This document shows positions 54,152 through 61,572 of a DNA stretch of 64,000 nt, piece after piece. Numbering within the stretch: position 1 is the stretch's first letter; every line of letters starts with the position of its first letter. Source of the DNA: Micromonospora violae (GTDB lineage Bacteria; Actinomycetota; Actinomycetes; Mycobacteriales; Micromonosporaceae); assembly GCF_004217135.1 (NCBI RefSeq), contig NZ_SHKK01000001.1, positions 1,116,001-1,180,000 of the forward strand. The letters run 5' to 3'. The position numbers were made by a program, and so were the translations under genes. The notes beneath the pieces are model-generated. The model ran no database searches. It saw only the letters and a program-made list of their open reading frames with translations, and had not been told where the DNA came from.

Positions 54152-54663
54152 GCAGGGCCGAAGTTCCAGTGCGGTGGCAGGACGCCATCGCAGAGGGCAC
54201 AGGCAAAGTCGCCGTCTCGCACGATGTTGCGTTCCCCGCAGGCTGTGCAACGTCTGAACGTCAGCGCGGCGGTGAAGCCGCCGGGATGCGGCATGCCAAG
54301 GCGATCAAGTGCTTCGGCGACTGCTGGCCAGCAGTCAGGGTCTGGGCAGTAGCCGGTCGACTGGTTGCTGACCGCCTGGACGGAGTATCCGATGTTGCTT
54401 GCGGCGAAGCTGATCTCTCCGGCGGCCAAGACGTCCTGCCCCGCAGCGCAGGCAACGTGTTCGCTCTGGCGAGGTGCCACGCGAAGCGTGCCGTGAAGGT
54501 CGACGACGAATGTGGCAGGCTCGGCGAGCCCAGTCGCGCGCTGATCATCGAACCAGGTATCCAGGGCACCTCGCGTGTCAGCGATGACCATGCCCACCGG
54601 GTCCACCTGCCGGGCCAAGATTTCTGCCGGTCCGACATACCGATACCGATTGAGCCGCGTCAC
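54148..54663 (-). CDS. Conserved hypothetical protein with C-terminal zinc ribbon, 171 aa
   Basis: Begins MTRLNRYRYVGPAEIL and contains TFVVDLHGTLRVAPRQSEHVA and NQSTGYCPDPDCWPAVAEALD, then a CxxC-x14-CxxC zinc ribbon (RRCTACGERNIVRDGDFACALC) near the end. It resembles a conserved actinobacterial family of unknown function. It is coupled to the following 145-aa gene. Confidence 0.7.
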   Translation of the reverse strand: MTRLNRYRYVGPAEILARQVDPVGMVIADTRGALDTWFDDQRATGLAEPATFVVDLHGTLRVAPRQSEHVACAAGQDVLAAGEISFAASNIGYSVQAVSNQSTGYCPDPDCWPAVAEALDRLGMPHPGGFTAALTFRRCTACGERNIVRDGDFACALCDGVLPPHWNFGPA

Positions 54664-54672
54664 GACACGAAG

Positions 54673-54930
54673 CTATCCACGCTGGCACCGACCGTCCATC
54701 GAGATCGGCACGCAGAGACCGTGCAGGTACGCGGTGATCCGGCCCGGGCCGCAGCCGACGTCGGCGACCGTCCCGTTTCCCTGGGCCCGCACCAACTCGG
54801 CGAAGAGCGCAAGGATGCCGCGCTGAAACGGTTCATCGGCGAGAGCATCGCGCCGCATGGCGGCGTAGCTGACCGCTACCGTGTCGTAGGAAGTCCGGGT
54901 GTCGTCGAGCCAACCGGGAGCGGCCTGGGC
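54673..54930 (-). pseudogene. SAM methyltransferase N-terminal fragment
   Basis: Minus-strand frame reads GWLDDTRTSYDTVAVSYAAM, then ILALFAELVRAQGNG and the SAM-binding motif VADVGCGPGRITAYLHGL, then breaks into CVPISMDGRCQRG and stops. It is the first quarter of a class I methyltransferase. Its 5' end overlaps the 3' end of the aadA-like gene in another frame, and no clear start codon is seen. Confidence 0.65.
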
Positions 54931-55709
54931 GTGACCGGGCGGCCCGTGCCGGCCTCTACGACGTACGCGGTGAAATCGGTCGTGTCCTGGAGTTGGGATG
55001 CCTGGTCGTCGTACTGGGGTTGTCCGCCTTCGCGTAGGCGCAGTGCTTCGCGAAGGACCCGGTGCCAGCGCTTGTCGTAGTAGGAGAGGCCCCAGCGGCC
55101 GGCGCCTGACTTGGTGGTCATCTCCCCGGTGACGATCAGGTGGTGCAGGCGGGCGACCCCGAGGACGATCCAGCAGCAGGCGTAGTCGAGCTCCGGCCGC
55201 GGCGCGTCGGCGGAGAAGGTCGCGAGCTGGTTGGTGCGGGTGCGCCAGTAGGTGTCGAGGTTGTTGACGGTGTACGCGTGGAGGACATGCGTGTCGGTCC
55301 AGACGTCGAGGGTCGACAGCTCCGGGCCGGTGATCGTGACGCCGTGGCGGGCCAACTCGTGCCAGGCGACGAGTGGGTCCAGTTGCCCAACTCGGAACTC
55401 GCGGTGCAGCACCACAGGCACCGGTGGCAGGTTTCTCGGATCGGAGGCCAGGTCGGAGACGAGGACGTGCATCCCGTCGAAGTCGATCGGGGCGTACGCC
55501 GCCATCTGCTCGTGCGCCTGCCGCAGTTGCTCCACCTCGCCGTCGGTCGGCCGGTGGATGAGGGTGGCGACGAAGTCCACGTCCGACTGCCCCTCGATCC
55601 ACTCGCCGAACCCGGTGCCACCGGTCAGGTAGAGGCCGGTCACCAGCCCCTTCGGAGCCAGCGAGAGGAAGTGGTGGCACAGGTCCTGGACGGCCCCCGG
55701 GAGATTCAC
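54876..55709 (-). CDS. aadA-like nucleotidyltransferase, 277 aa
   Basis: Aminoglycoside-adenylyltransferase-type fold: LTGGTGFGEWIEGQSDVDFVATL carries the GS-like loop and the DxD metal ligands of the nucleotidyltransferase superfamily. The C-terminal helical part (LDYACCWIVLGVARLHHLIVTGEMTTKSGAGRWGL, RWHRVLREALRLR) matches DUF4111. The last 25 residues (PRPLPVGSTTPGLPTTR) are read out of frame through methyltransferase DNA, so the natural C-terminus may have been replaced. It may modify an aminoglycoside-like compound; substrate unknown. Confidence 0.82.
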   Translation of the reverse strand: MNLPGAVQDLCHHFLSLAPKGLVTGLYLTGGTGFGEWIEGQSDVDFVATLIHRPTDGEVEQLRQAHEQMAAYAPIDFDGMHVLVSDLASDPRNLPPVPVVLHREFRVGQLDPLVAWHELARHGVTITGPELSTLDVWTDTHVLHAYTVNNLDTYWRTRTNQLATFSADAPRPELDYACCWIVLGVARLHHLIVTGEMTTKSGAGRWGLSYYDKRWHRVLREALRLREGGQPQYDDQASQLQDTTDFTAYVVEAGTGRPVTPRPLPVGSTTPGLPTTR

Positions 55710-55949
55710 GGGGTGACCCTACTCGCCGAGTTCGACGCCGAAAGCCGTCCGCCGGCTCGCGGAGTGACACATGATTGCCGGAGCCAACCGCGCCGACCCC
55801 ACGGTCACGGTCACACAGGGTGGCGAGACCTTGACGCGTTGCGCTAGCGTCTCACCTGCAACGAGGTCGGGCTGGTTCGCGCCGTGCAACGACGTCTCCA
55901 CCGAGATGAGCAACGCCAACCACGGTGCAGGGCTGAGGAAATCGGACGT

Positions 55950-55985
55950 GCGGCTTCGGTCCGGTTCGAGCCGGACCGAAGCCGC
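55950..55985. promoter_or_regulatory. Perfect 15-bp hairpin just upstream of the mycosin gene
   Basis: GCGGCTTCGGTCCGG (55950-55964) and CCGGACCGAAGCCGC (55971-55985) are exact complements around the loop TTCGAG. It ends 36 bp before the mycosin GTG. No gene ends here on the plus strand, so an operator, attenuator or insulating terminator for the T7SS operon are all possible. The rest of the 55710-56021 gap has no supported gene. Confidence 0.55.
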
Positions 55986-56021
55986 CACGCTTAGCGAAGT
56001 CGTCAAGGTTCGGAGAGTGCC

Positions 56022-57467
56022 GTGCGTACGGGTAAGGGTCGCCGATCGGTGCTGAAGTTCGCCGTCGCCGTGTGGATGGTCGGTGCGATGGTCGGAACCG
56101 GGGTGGTGGGCGTGCCAGCTCCGGCGTCGGCGGCTGACACGGTACGCGGCCTGCAGTGGTATCTCGATGCGCTGAAGATCCCGAAGGCCCATGAGATCAC
56201 CAAGGGGCGTGGGGTGACGATCGCCGTCATCGACAGCGGCGTCGACGCGACGCATCCGGCGCTCGCCGGGCAACTGGCTGGCCGCCCCGGTGCTGCTCCG
56301 GAGGGATCTCCGCAGGGCTGGGTCGACCGGGACAAGGAGGCGGGGCACGGCACGTCGATGGCTGGCCTGATCGTCGGGCGGGGTGGCGACCGGAACCGGC
56401 AGCTCGGGATCGCGCCGGAGGCGAAGGTCCTGCCGATCGCGCTGAGCGGCAGTGGGGGCAACGGCTACGACGGTGAGGTGGCACGCGACATCCGTTGGGC
56501 CGCCGATGCCGGAGCCGACGTGATCAGCCTGTCCATCGGCTTCGAGCAGCCCGCGAGCGTCCGGATCGTCGAGGCGGTCCAGTACGCCCTGAGCAGGAAC
56601 GTCGTACTCGTCGCGGCGACCGGCGCGGGCGGTCGGACGGTCAACTCCCCGGCCAACACACCCGGCGTGATTGCGGTCAATTCGACAACCAGATCGGGGG
56701 GCCTCGCCCGATCCTCCGTCGCCGGCCCTGAGGTGGTCCTCGCCGCCCCAGGCGACGAAATCATCGCTCCGGTGCCGACGGTGGTGCAGGACAACGGTTA
56801 CGCGGTTGCCTCGGGCACTAGTCAGGCGACCGCCATCCTCGCGGGTGTGGTCGCGCTGGTGCGGTCACGCTACCCGGACCTGGACGCGGCGAACGTGATC
56901 AATCGCCTGATCCGGACGGCCCGGGACGTGGGGGCGCCGGGACGGGATCCGGAGTATGGCTTCGGCGCGGTGGACGCGCTCGCCGCGCTGCAGCGGCCGG
57001 TGCCGGCCGTAGAGGGCAACCCGCTGCTGGCGGCCGGCGCGCAGCCGGGTGCAGCCACGGCCGCCCCGAAGGGCGAGCAGACCGAAGGGCCGGCGGTCGC
57101 CATCAAGGTTAAGAACAAGACCGGCCTCATGGTCGTCGGCGTACTGTGCCTGGCCGTGGTCGTCGGCGCGGTGGTGCTGACCGTAGTCGTCGCCCGCCGC
57201 CGGCGCCGTCGCACTCCGCCGCCGTTCGGACCCGAACCGGGCGGAACGCTGGTGGGTGGTCCAGGGTTCCCGCCGCCGGGGTACGTGCCGCCGCCCGGCT
57301 ACGGCCCACCGGGAGGTTCGCCGCCCTCGTCGTCGGATTTCGCGCAGCATCCTCATCCACATCAGCCCAGGCCGCAGCCCGTACCTCCGTTCCCTCCGCC
57401 CGCGTCGCTACCGGGGCAGCCCGGGACCGCGCCGCCCCAGGGCTCGGGCGGCCCGCACCAGCGCTGA
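56022..57467 (+). CDS. mycP: Type VII secretion mycosin (S8 subtilisin-like protease), 481 aa
   Basis: Signal peptide (FAVAVWMVGAMVGTGVVGVPAPASA), S8 domain with D71 (AVIDSGVD), H109 (GHGTSMAG) and S267 (SGTSQAT), then a membrane helix (LMVVGVLCLAVVVGAVVLTVVV) and a cytoplasmic Arg run. This is the layout of mycosins, membrane proteases of ESX/type VII systems. Two oddities: the oxyanion-hole Asn expected after AATG is A202, and the tail after the helix is a Pro/Gly-rich stretch of about 95 residues, much longer than usual. The GTG start has GGAGAG upstream. No ecc genes are in the window. Confidence 0.88.
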   Translation: MRTGKGRRSVLKFAVAVWMVGAMVGTGVVGVPAPASAADTVRGLQWYLDALKIPKAHEITKGRGVTIAVIDSGVDATHPALAGQLAGRPGAAPEGSPQGWVDRDKEAGHGTSMAGLIVGRGGDRNRQLGIAPEAKVLPIALSGSGGNGYDGEVARDIRWAADAGADVISLSIGFEQPASVRIVEAVQYALSRNVVLVAATGAGGRTVNSPANTPGVIAVNSTTRSGGLARSSVAGPEVVLAAPGDEIIAPVPTVVQDNGYAVASGTSQATAILAGVVALVRSRYPDLDAANVINRLIRTARDVGAPGRDPEYGFGAVDALAALQRPVPAVEGNPLLAAGAQPGAATAAPKGEQTEGPAVAIKVKNKTGLMVVGVLCLAVVVGAVVLTVVVARRRRRRTPPPFGPEPGGTLVGGPGFPPPGYVPPPGYGPPGGSPPSSSDFAQHPHPHQPRPQPVPPFPPPASLPGQPGTAPPQGSGGPHQR

Positions 57468-57500
57468 CACACCACCGACCGATCAACGGGGAGGACGGAG

Positions 57501-58094
57501 ATGAGCGACGAGGGTGACAGCCCGCCGCAGGTGGAGGGCTGGATGCGGGTGCCGCCCGGTGTCGCCGACGCGATGCCAACGGGCAGCCCGTTGCGGCCCA
57601 TTGCCACGGTGGCTGCGCACGGGCCGGCCGTGGGGTTCCGTCAGGATGACGTCCGCGCCAGCGCAGGATCAGCACCGTCGCAGCTCGTGGGCGGGCCCGG
57701 TCGGCGCGACGTCACCGAGTGGGAGGCGGACCGTCTGGAAGCGGCCGCCGACAACATCGAACGGTACGCGAGCTACCTACGCCGGCTCGCCGTCGACATG
57801 GAGGAAATCAAGGACCTGCTCGGCGGCGACGCGGCGCTGGCCAGCCCGGGCGGTGCGCTGGGTGGTTTTCCCAAAGGGCTGAGCCTGGCCGCCGCTCACC
57901 ACGGTTTACACCGGACAACCTCGGAGTCGCTGACGACGCTCTCCGACGACATGTACCGGGCGGCCGATGCGCTGCGCGGGGTGAAGCGGAAGTACGACAC
58001 CGCCGAGGACGCGAACAAGATGTCAGCGCAGGAGATGCAGCGGAACTTGATGGCCGGGGACCCGGATCCGAGCACGAGCGCGAGAGGCGCCTGA
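57501..58094 (+). CDS. Helical T7SS-associated protein, 197 aa
   Basis: GGAGGACGGAG directly precedes the ATG. The disordered N-terminal 70 residues are rich in Pro/Gly. Two helices follow: EWEADRLEAAADNIERYASYLRRLAVDMEEIKDLL and TSESLTTLSDDMYRAADALRGVKRKYDTAEDANKM. The paired helices are typical of ESX-associated proteins. It lies between the mycosin and the WXG protein with one-base spacing to the latter, so it is probably its partner or a co-secreted protein. Confidence 0.7.
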   Translation: MSDEGDSPPQVEGWMRVPPGVADAMPTGSPLRPIATVAAHGPAVGFRQDDVRASAGSAPSQLVGGPGRRDVTEWEADRLEAAADNIERYASYLRRLAVDMEEIKDLLGGDAALASPGGALGGFPKGLSLAAAHHGLHRTTSESLTTLSDDMYRAADALRGVKRKYDTAEDANKMSAQEMQRNLMAGDPDPSTSARGA

Positions 58095-58095
58095 C

Positions 58096-59454
58096 GTGGG
58101 CGCTCTGAGCTGGGAGGACATGGCGCGGCAGGTGCTGGTCGCAGGCCGGCCGGCCGACGTCGCCAGCGCTGCGTTGGGCTGGCAGGCGCTGCTGGGCAAC
58201 ATCGACGAGGTGAAGCGGCTGGTCGACGCCGACGTCCACGACCTCGGCGAGAGCTGGAAGGGCCCGGCGTACGACGCGTTCCGCACGCACATGGAAGGGC
58301 TGACCACGCAAGCCGGGGCGATCGTGGACGGTGCCCGGGAGGCGGGTGGCGGTCAGCACAGCATCGTGACCGTGTTGCAGACCGCCGCGCAGGATCTGGA
58401 GCGCGCGCAGAACGCGATGCCGGTCCCGCAGGGGTGCGTGGGTGACCTGGCGGCGGCCCGCAATGGTGCCATTGTCATCGAGACGGGGTTGTTCGAGGCG
58501 AGCATCCGGGCCGACTTCGCGGGTAGTTGGCCGATGGAGAAGCTCGGCCAGCTCAACGACTGGGTCGGCGAATTCTTCAACAACAACACCGAGGACGCGC
58601 GCAGAGCCTACGACCAGGTCAGCAGCGACTACGCAGCCCGGGAGCGGGAGACCCCCGGAGGCACTCTGTCGGAGCATCGCAGAGACAGCGGCCCGAGCGC
58701 CGTGGACCTGCAAGGTCCGCCAGGCACTGGCGGTGCCAGTGACGCAGCCGGCCTCGGCGCAGGGCCCTCAACCGGCGGCCTCGGCGGTGGGCGTTCCCCG
58801 GAAACCAGTCACACTGGCGCCGGCGGGGCAGGCGTCGGCTCGGGCGCCCACCCGGACCTCTCCTCTGGCACCGGCGGCTACGACGGCAACACCCCAACCG
58901 GCAGCGGCGCGTCCTCGGGCGTCGGCAACGACTTCGGTGACGGCGCTCTGGCCGGCGAGTACAGCAGCGGCTTGGCCGGCGCGGGCGCAGGTACGGGAAC
59001 CCTCACCGGCGGGAACTCCGGGTTCGGTGCCGGCGGGGGCCTGCCCAACGCGACCGGCCCGGGTGCCGGGGGCGGCGGCCTTGGCGGCACGGCAGGCATG
59101 GGCGGGGCCGGCGGCCCCATTCCGGGCGGTGGTTCCCTGGGCCGCCCGGTCAGCCTCGGCATGCCCCCGATGATGGGCGGCGCGGCTGGTACCGGCGGTG
59201 CCGGGCGCGGTGCCAATCGTCCGTCCAGCAGGGGCGGCGCGGCGATGACGCCCGGCATGGTCGGCGCGGGTGGCCGGGGTGGGTCCGGCAGCTCGGGCCC
59301 CCGTGCGGGCGGCGGTGGCGTCCGGGGCGGCCTGACTGGGACGAACAGCGGGGCCGGTGACGGCAACGAAGAGTCCCAACACGGCACCTGGCTAAGGGAA
59401 GACGACGATGTATGGGGCGCGGACGACGACGGCACGGACGGCGTGTTGCGCTGA
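58096..59454 (+). CDS. WXG100-like T7SS substrate with Gly-rich C-terminus, 452 aa
   Basis: Residues 1-185 are helical with the WxG turn in GESWKGPAYDAFRTHMEGL and a T7SS-type YxxxE signal (YAARE) after the last helix (NNTEDARRAYDQVSSD). The remaining 260 residues are Gly/Ala/Ser/Thr-rich and low in complexity, ending in an acidic tail (EDDDVWGADDDGTDGVLR). This resembles large secreted WXG/PPE-type proteins. GTG start one base after the previous stop. Confidence 0.78.
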   Translation: MGALSWEDMARQVLVAGRPADVASAALGWQALLGNIDEVKRLVDADVHDLGESWKGPAYDAFRTHMEGLTTQAGAIVDGAREAGGGQHSIVTVLQTAAQDLERAQNAMPVPQGCVGDLAAARNGAIVIETGLFEASIRADFAGSWPMEKLGQLNDWVGEFFNNNTEDARRAYDQVSSDYAARERETPGGTLSEHRRDSGPSAVDLQGPPGTGGASDAAGLGAGPSTGGLGGGRSPETSHTGAGGAGVGSGAHPDLSSGTGGYDGNTPTGSGASSGVGNDFGDGALAGEYSSGLAGAGAGTGTLTGGNSGFGAGGGLPNATGPGAGGGGLGGTAGMGGAGGPIPGGGSLGRPVSLGMPPMMGGAAGTGGAGRGANRPSSRGGAAMTPGMVGAGGRGGSGSSGPRAGGGGVRGGLTGTNSGAGDGNEESQHGTWLREDDDVWGADDDGTDGVLR

Positions 59455-59586
59455 GGCTGGCAATCGACCGGCGCTATCCGCGCGTTGACGGCTGGCCGAG
59501 CAGTTTGGCGTGCATGACGAGGCGTCGTGGAACTCGAACCGGCAGGTATCGGCGGGGAGCGGAGCCCACGGCCAGCCTCGGCACGG

Positions 59587-60546
59587 TCATCCCACTGGGG
59601 TGAGGTCAGGCGACCCGACGGCCTGCCGGTGTTCGGTCGGGCTGAGACCACGTACCCGTTTGAACGCCGCGCTGAGGGCGAATGAACTGCTGTAGCCGAC
59701 CTGGCGGGCCACCGCGCCGACGGTGGCGTCCGGTTCGCGCAACAGGTCGGCGGCCAGCGCGAGCCGCCAGTTGGTGAGGTACGCCATCGGAGGCTCGCCG
59801 ACCAGTTCGGTGAACCGGCGGGCCAGCACTGCCCGCGAGGTACCGGTGCCGGCCGCGAGGGCGGCCACCGTCCAGGGCTTTGCCGGGTGGTCATGCAGCA
59901 GTCGCAACGCCCTGCCGACCACCGGATCGCCGTGTGCTCGGTACCAGGCGGGCGTCGCCGCCTCCGGCCGGGAGAACCAGGCCCGAAGCACGGCGATGAG
60001 CAGTAGGTCGAGCAGCCGGTCCAGGACCACATCCTGCCCCGGCTCGTCCTTGGTCATCTCGTCGCTCAGCAACGGGATGAGCGGGCTGTCCAGTGCTCCG
60101 GCCGGCAGCACCAGGAGATGGGGCAGGACCCTCAGCAGCCGTTGGCTGACCTCGCCCTCCAACTGGTATGTGCCACTGAGCAGCACCGCCATCCCGTCAG
60201 CGCGTTCGCCCCAAGTCCGGATACCCAGGTCCATCACTTGGCACAACTCGTCCCCGGTGGGCGTGGTGCTGTGCTCACCGGGATGGATCACCGCCCGCGG
60301 CGCCGTGGCCGGGTCGTCGGCGATCGTGTACGGCTCCGGGCCACGGATGATCGAGACATCGCCGGGGCGTAGCGGCACCGGAGCACCCTGATCTGGGACC
60401 ACCCACGCCGTGCCGCGCAGCATGGTGACCAGGGTGAGGGGCGCGTGATCCTGGATCCGTACCGACCAGGGCGGGTCGAACACCGACCGCATCAGGAACG
60501 CACCGCGCGCCCTCGGCCCGTCCAGCAGCCCCGCGAGCGCATCCAT
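59587..60546 (-). CDS. AraC-family regulator with cupin domain, 319 aa
   Basis: N-terminal cupin-type sensor (LTLVTMLRGTAWVVPDQGAPVPLRPGDVSIIRGPEPY), C-terminal double HTH (WTVAALAAGTGTSRAVLARRFTELVGEPPMAYLTNWRL ... VGAVARQVGYSSSFALSAAFKRVRGLSPTEHR). It is divergent from the small NmrA/DUF1772 pair, which it probably controls. Confidence 0.9.
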   Translation of the reverse strand: MDALAGLLDGPRARGAFLMRSVFDPPWSVRIQDHAPLTLVTMLRGTAWVVPDQGAPVPLRPGDVSIIRGPEPYTIADDPATAPRAVIHPGEHSTTPTGDELCQVMDLGIRTWGERADGMAVLLSGTYQLEGEVSQRLLRVLPHLLVLPAGALDSPLIPLLSDEMTKDEPGQDVVLDRLLDLLLIAVLRAWFSRPEAATPAWYRAHGDPVVGRALRLLHDHPAKPWTVAALAAGTGTSRAVLARRFTELVGEPPMAYLTNWRLALAADLLREPDATVGAVARQVGYSSSFALSAAFKRVRGLSPTEHRQAVGSPDLTPVG

Positions 60547-60649
60547 GCGCTCAGGTTAGCCCTGTGACGGGGTCGGTCGAGACGCCGGGACATGCGATCG
60601 AGAGTCTCGCCCATTCCCGGTGTGCTCGCCCTCGACTTGACTGGTTGGC

Positions 60650-60817
60650 ATGACGAAGACCGTTGATGAGCAGCCCATCCTCGTACTGGGCGGCACTGAC
60701 ATGACCGGCCGCCGGGTGGTGGACCGGCTCACCAAACTCGACCGGCCGGTCCGGGTCGGCTCCCACTCCGGCGAGCCGCCGTTCGACTGGCAGGACTCCG
60801 GGGTGACCTGGGCATGA
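60650..60817 (+). pseudogene. NmrA-like NAD(P)-binding protein, N-terminal fragment, 55 aa
   Basis: Encodes the dinucleotide-binding start of an NmrA/atypical-SDR protein (PILVLGGTDMTGRRVVDRLT, PVRVGSHSGEPPFDW) and stops after 55 residues instead of about 280. Its TGA overlaps the ATG of the DUF1772 gene (ATGA), so a large internal deletion seems to have joined the two. The GGTDMTG loop also differs from the usual GGTGxTG. Confidence 0.65.
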
Positions 60818-61317
60818 ACGCCACCCTGGCTGCCTGGTCGGCGGCGGTGACCCTGGTGGTGACGGGTGCGATCACCGGTGTCTACTACGCCTTTTCGGTG
60901 GCGGTGATGCCCGGCCTGAACGCCGCCGACGCTGGCACCGCGATCCGGGCCATGACGAGCATCAACCAGAGGATCCAGAATCCGCTGTTCTTCGTCACGT
61001 TCTTCGGCCCGCTCGTCGCCGCCACGGTGACCGGTGTGTTCCTGCTGATCCTCGGGAGGTGGTCGGCGGGTGTGCTGTTCCTGGTGGCCGCGGGGGTGTA
61101 CCTGGTGGGCGCGTTCATTCCGACGGTGGTCGTCAACGTGCCGATGAACGAGACGCTCGACGCCGCAGGCGTGCCGACCGATCCTGCGGCGGTGGTCCGG
61201 GTGTGGGCTTCCTATTCGTCCGCCTGGACGTGGTGGAACTCGGTACGCGCCGGTGCCAGCCTGATCAGCCTGTTGCTGGCTGGTCTCGGGGTTTACCTCT
61301 CGGGCACGTCCCGATGA
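60814..61317 (+). CDS. DUF1772 membrane protein, 167 aa
   Basis: Four hydrophobic helices with the DUF1772/anthrone-oxygenase-like pattern: VTLVVTGAITGVYYAFSVAVMPGL, MTSINQRIQNPLFFVTFFGPL, VNVPMNETLDAAG and WASYSSAWTWWNSVRAGASL. Family members include small membrane oxygenases, but most have no known role. It is coupled to the truncated NmrA gene. Confidence 0.85.
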   Translation: MNATLAAWSAAVTLVVTGAITGVYYAFSVAVMPGLNAADAGTAIRAMTSINQRIQNPLFFVTFFGPLVAATVTGVFLLILGRWSAGVLFLVAAGVYLVGAFIPTVVVNVPMNETLDAAGVPTDPAAVVRVWASYSSAWTWWNSVRAGASLISLLLAGLGVYLSGTSR

Positions 61318-61572
61318 CGTCGCCGCCTCCAGTCCGGGCAGGGTGGCCAGTTCCGGGCGGCCGGCGAGGAGGCGGGCCGACTCGGCTTCGCGTCGTGCGA
61401 AGACTTTTGTTGCTGAGGCAAAAAATCGACGTTCATCTCTGGCGTCGAGAGTGGTCGTGCGTTCATGATGTTGGCGGTACGGCTGCCCGGAGATCCGCCC
61501 ATCCCCTGTCGGATGACGTGCTCGACAGGGCCGGCCGGTCCCGGGCACGTCGCCTTCGACAGGGAGGTACCC

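Noticed and set aside
61318..61572. Minus-strand frame reading FARREAESARLLAGRPELATL between DUF1772 and the subtilisin gene
   Set aside because: Only a short protein-like patch with no start or family; at most a gene fragment I cannot identify.
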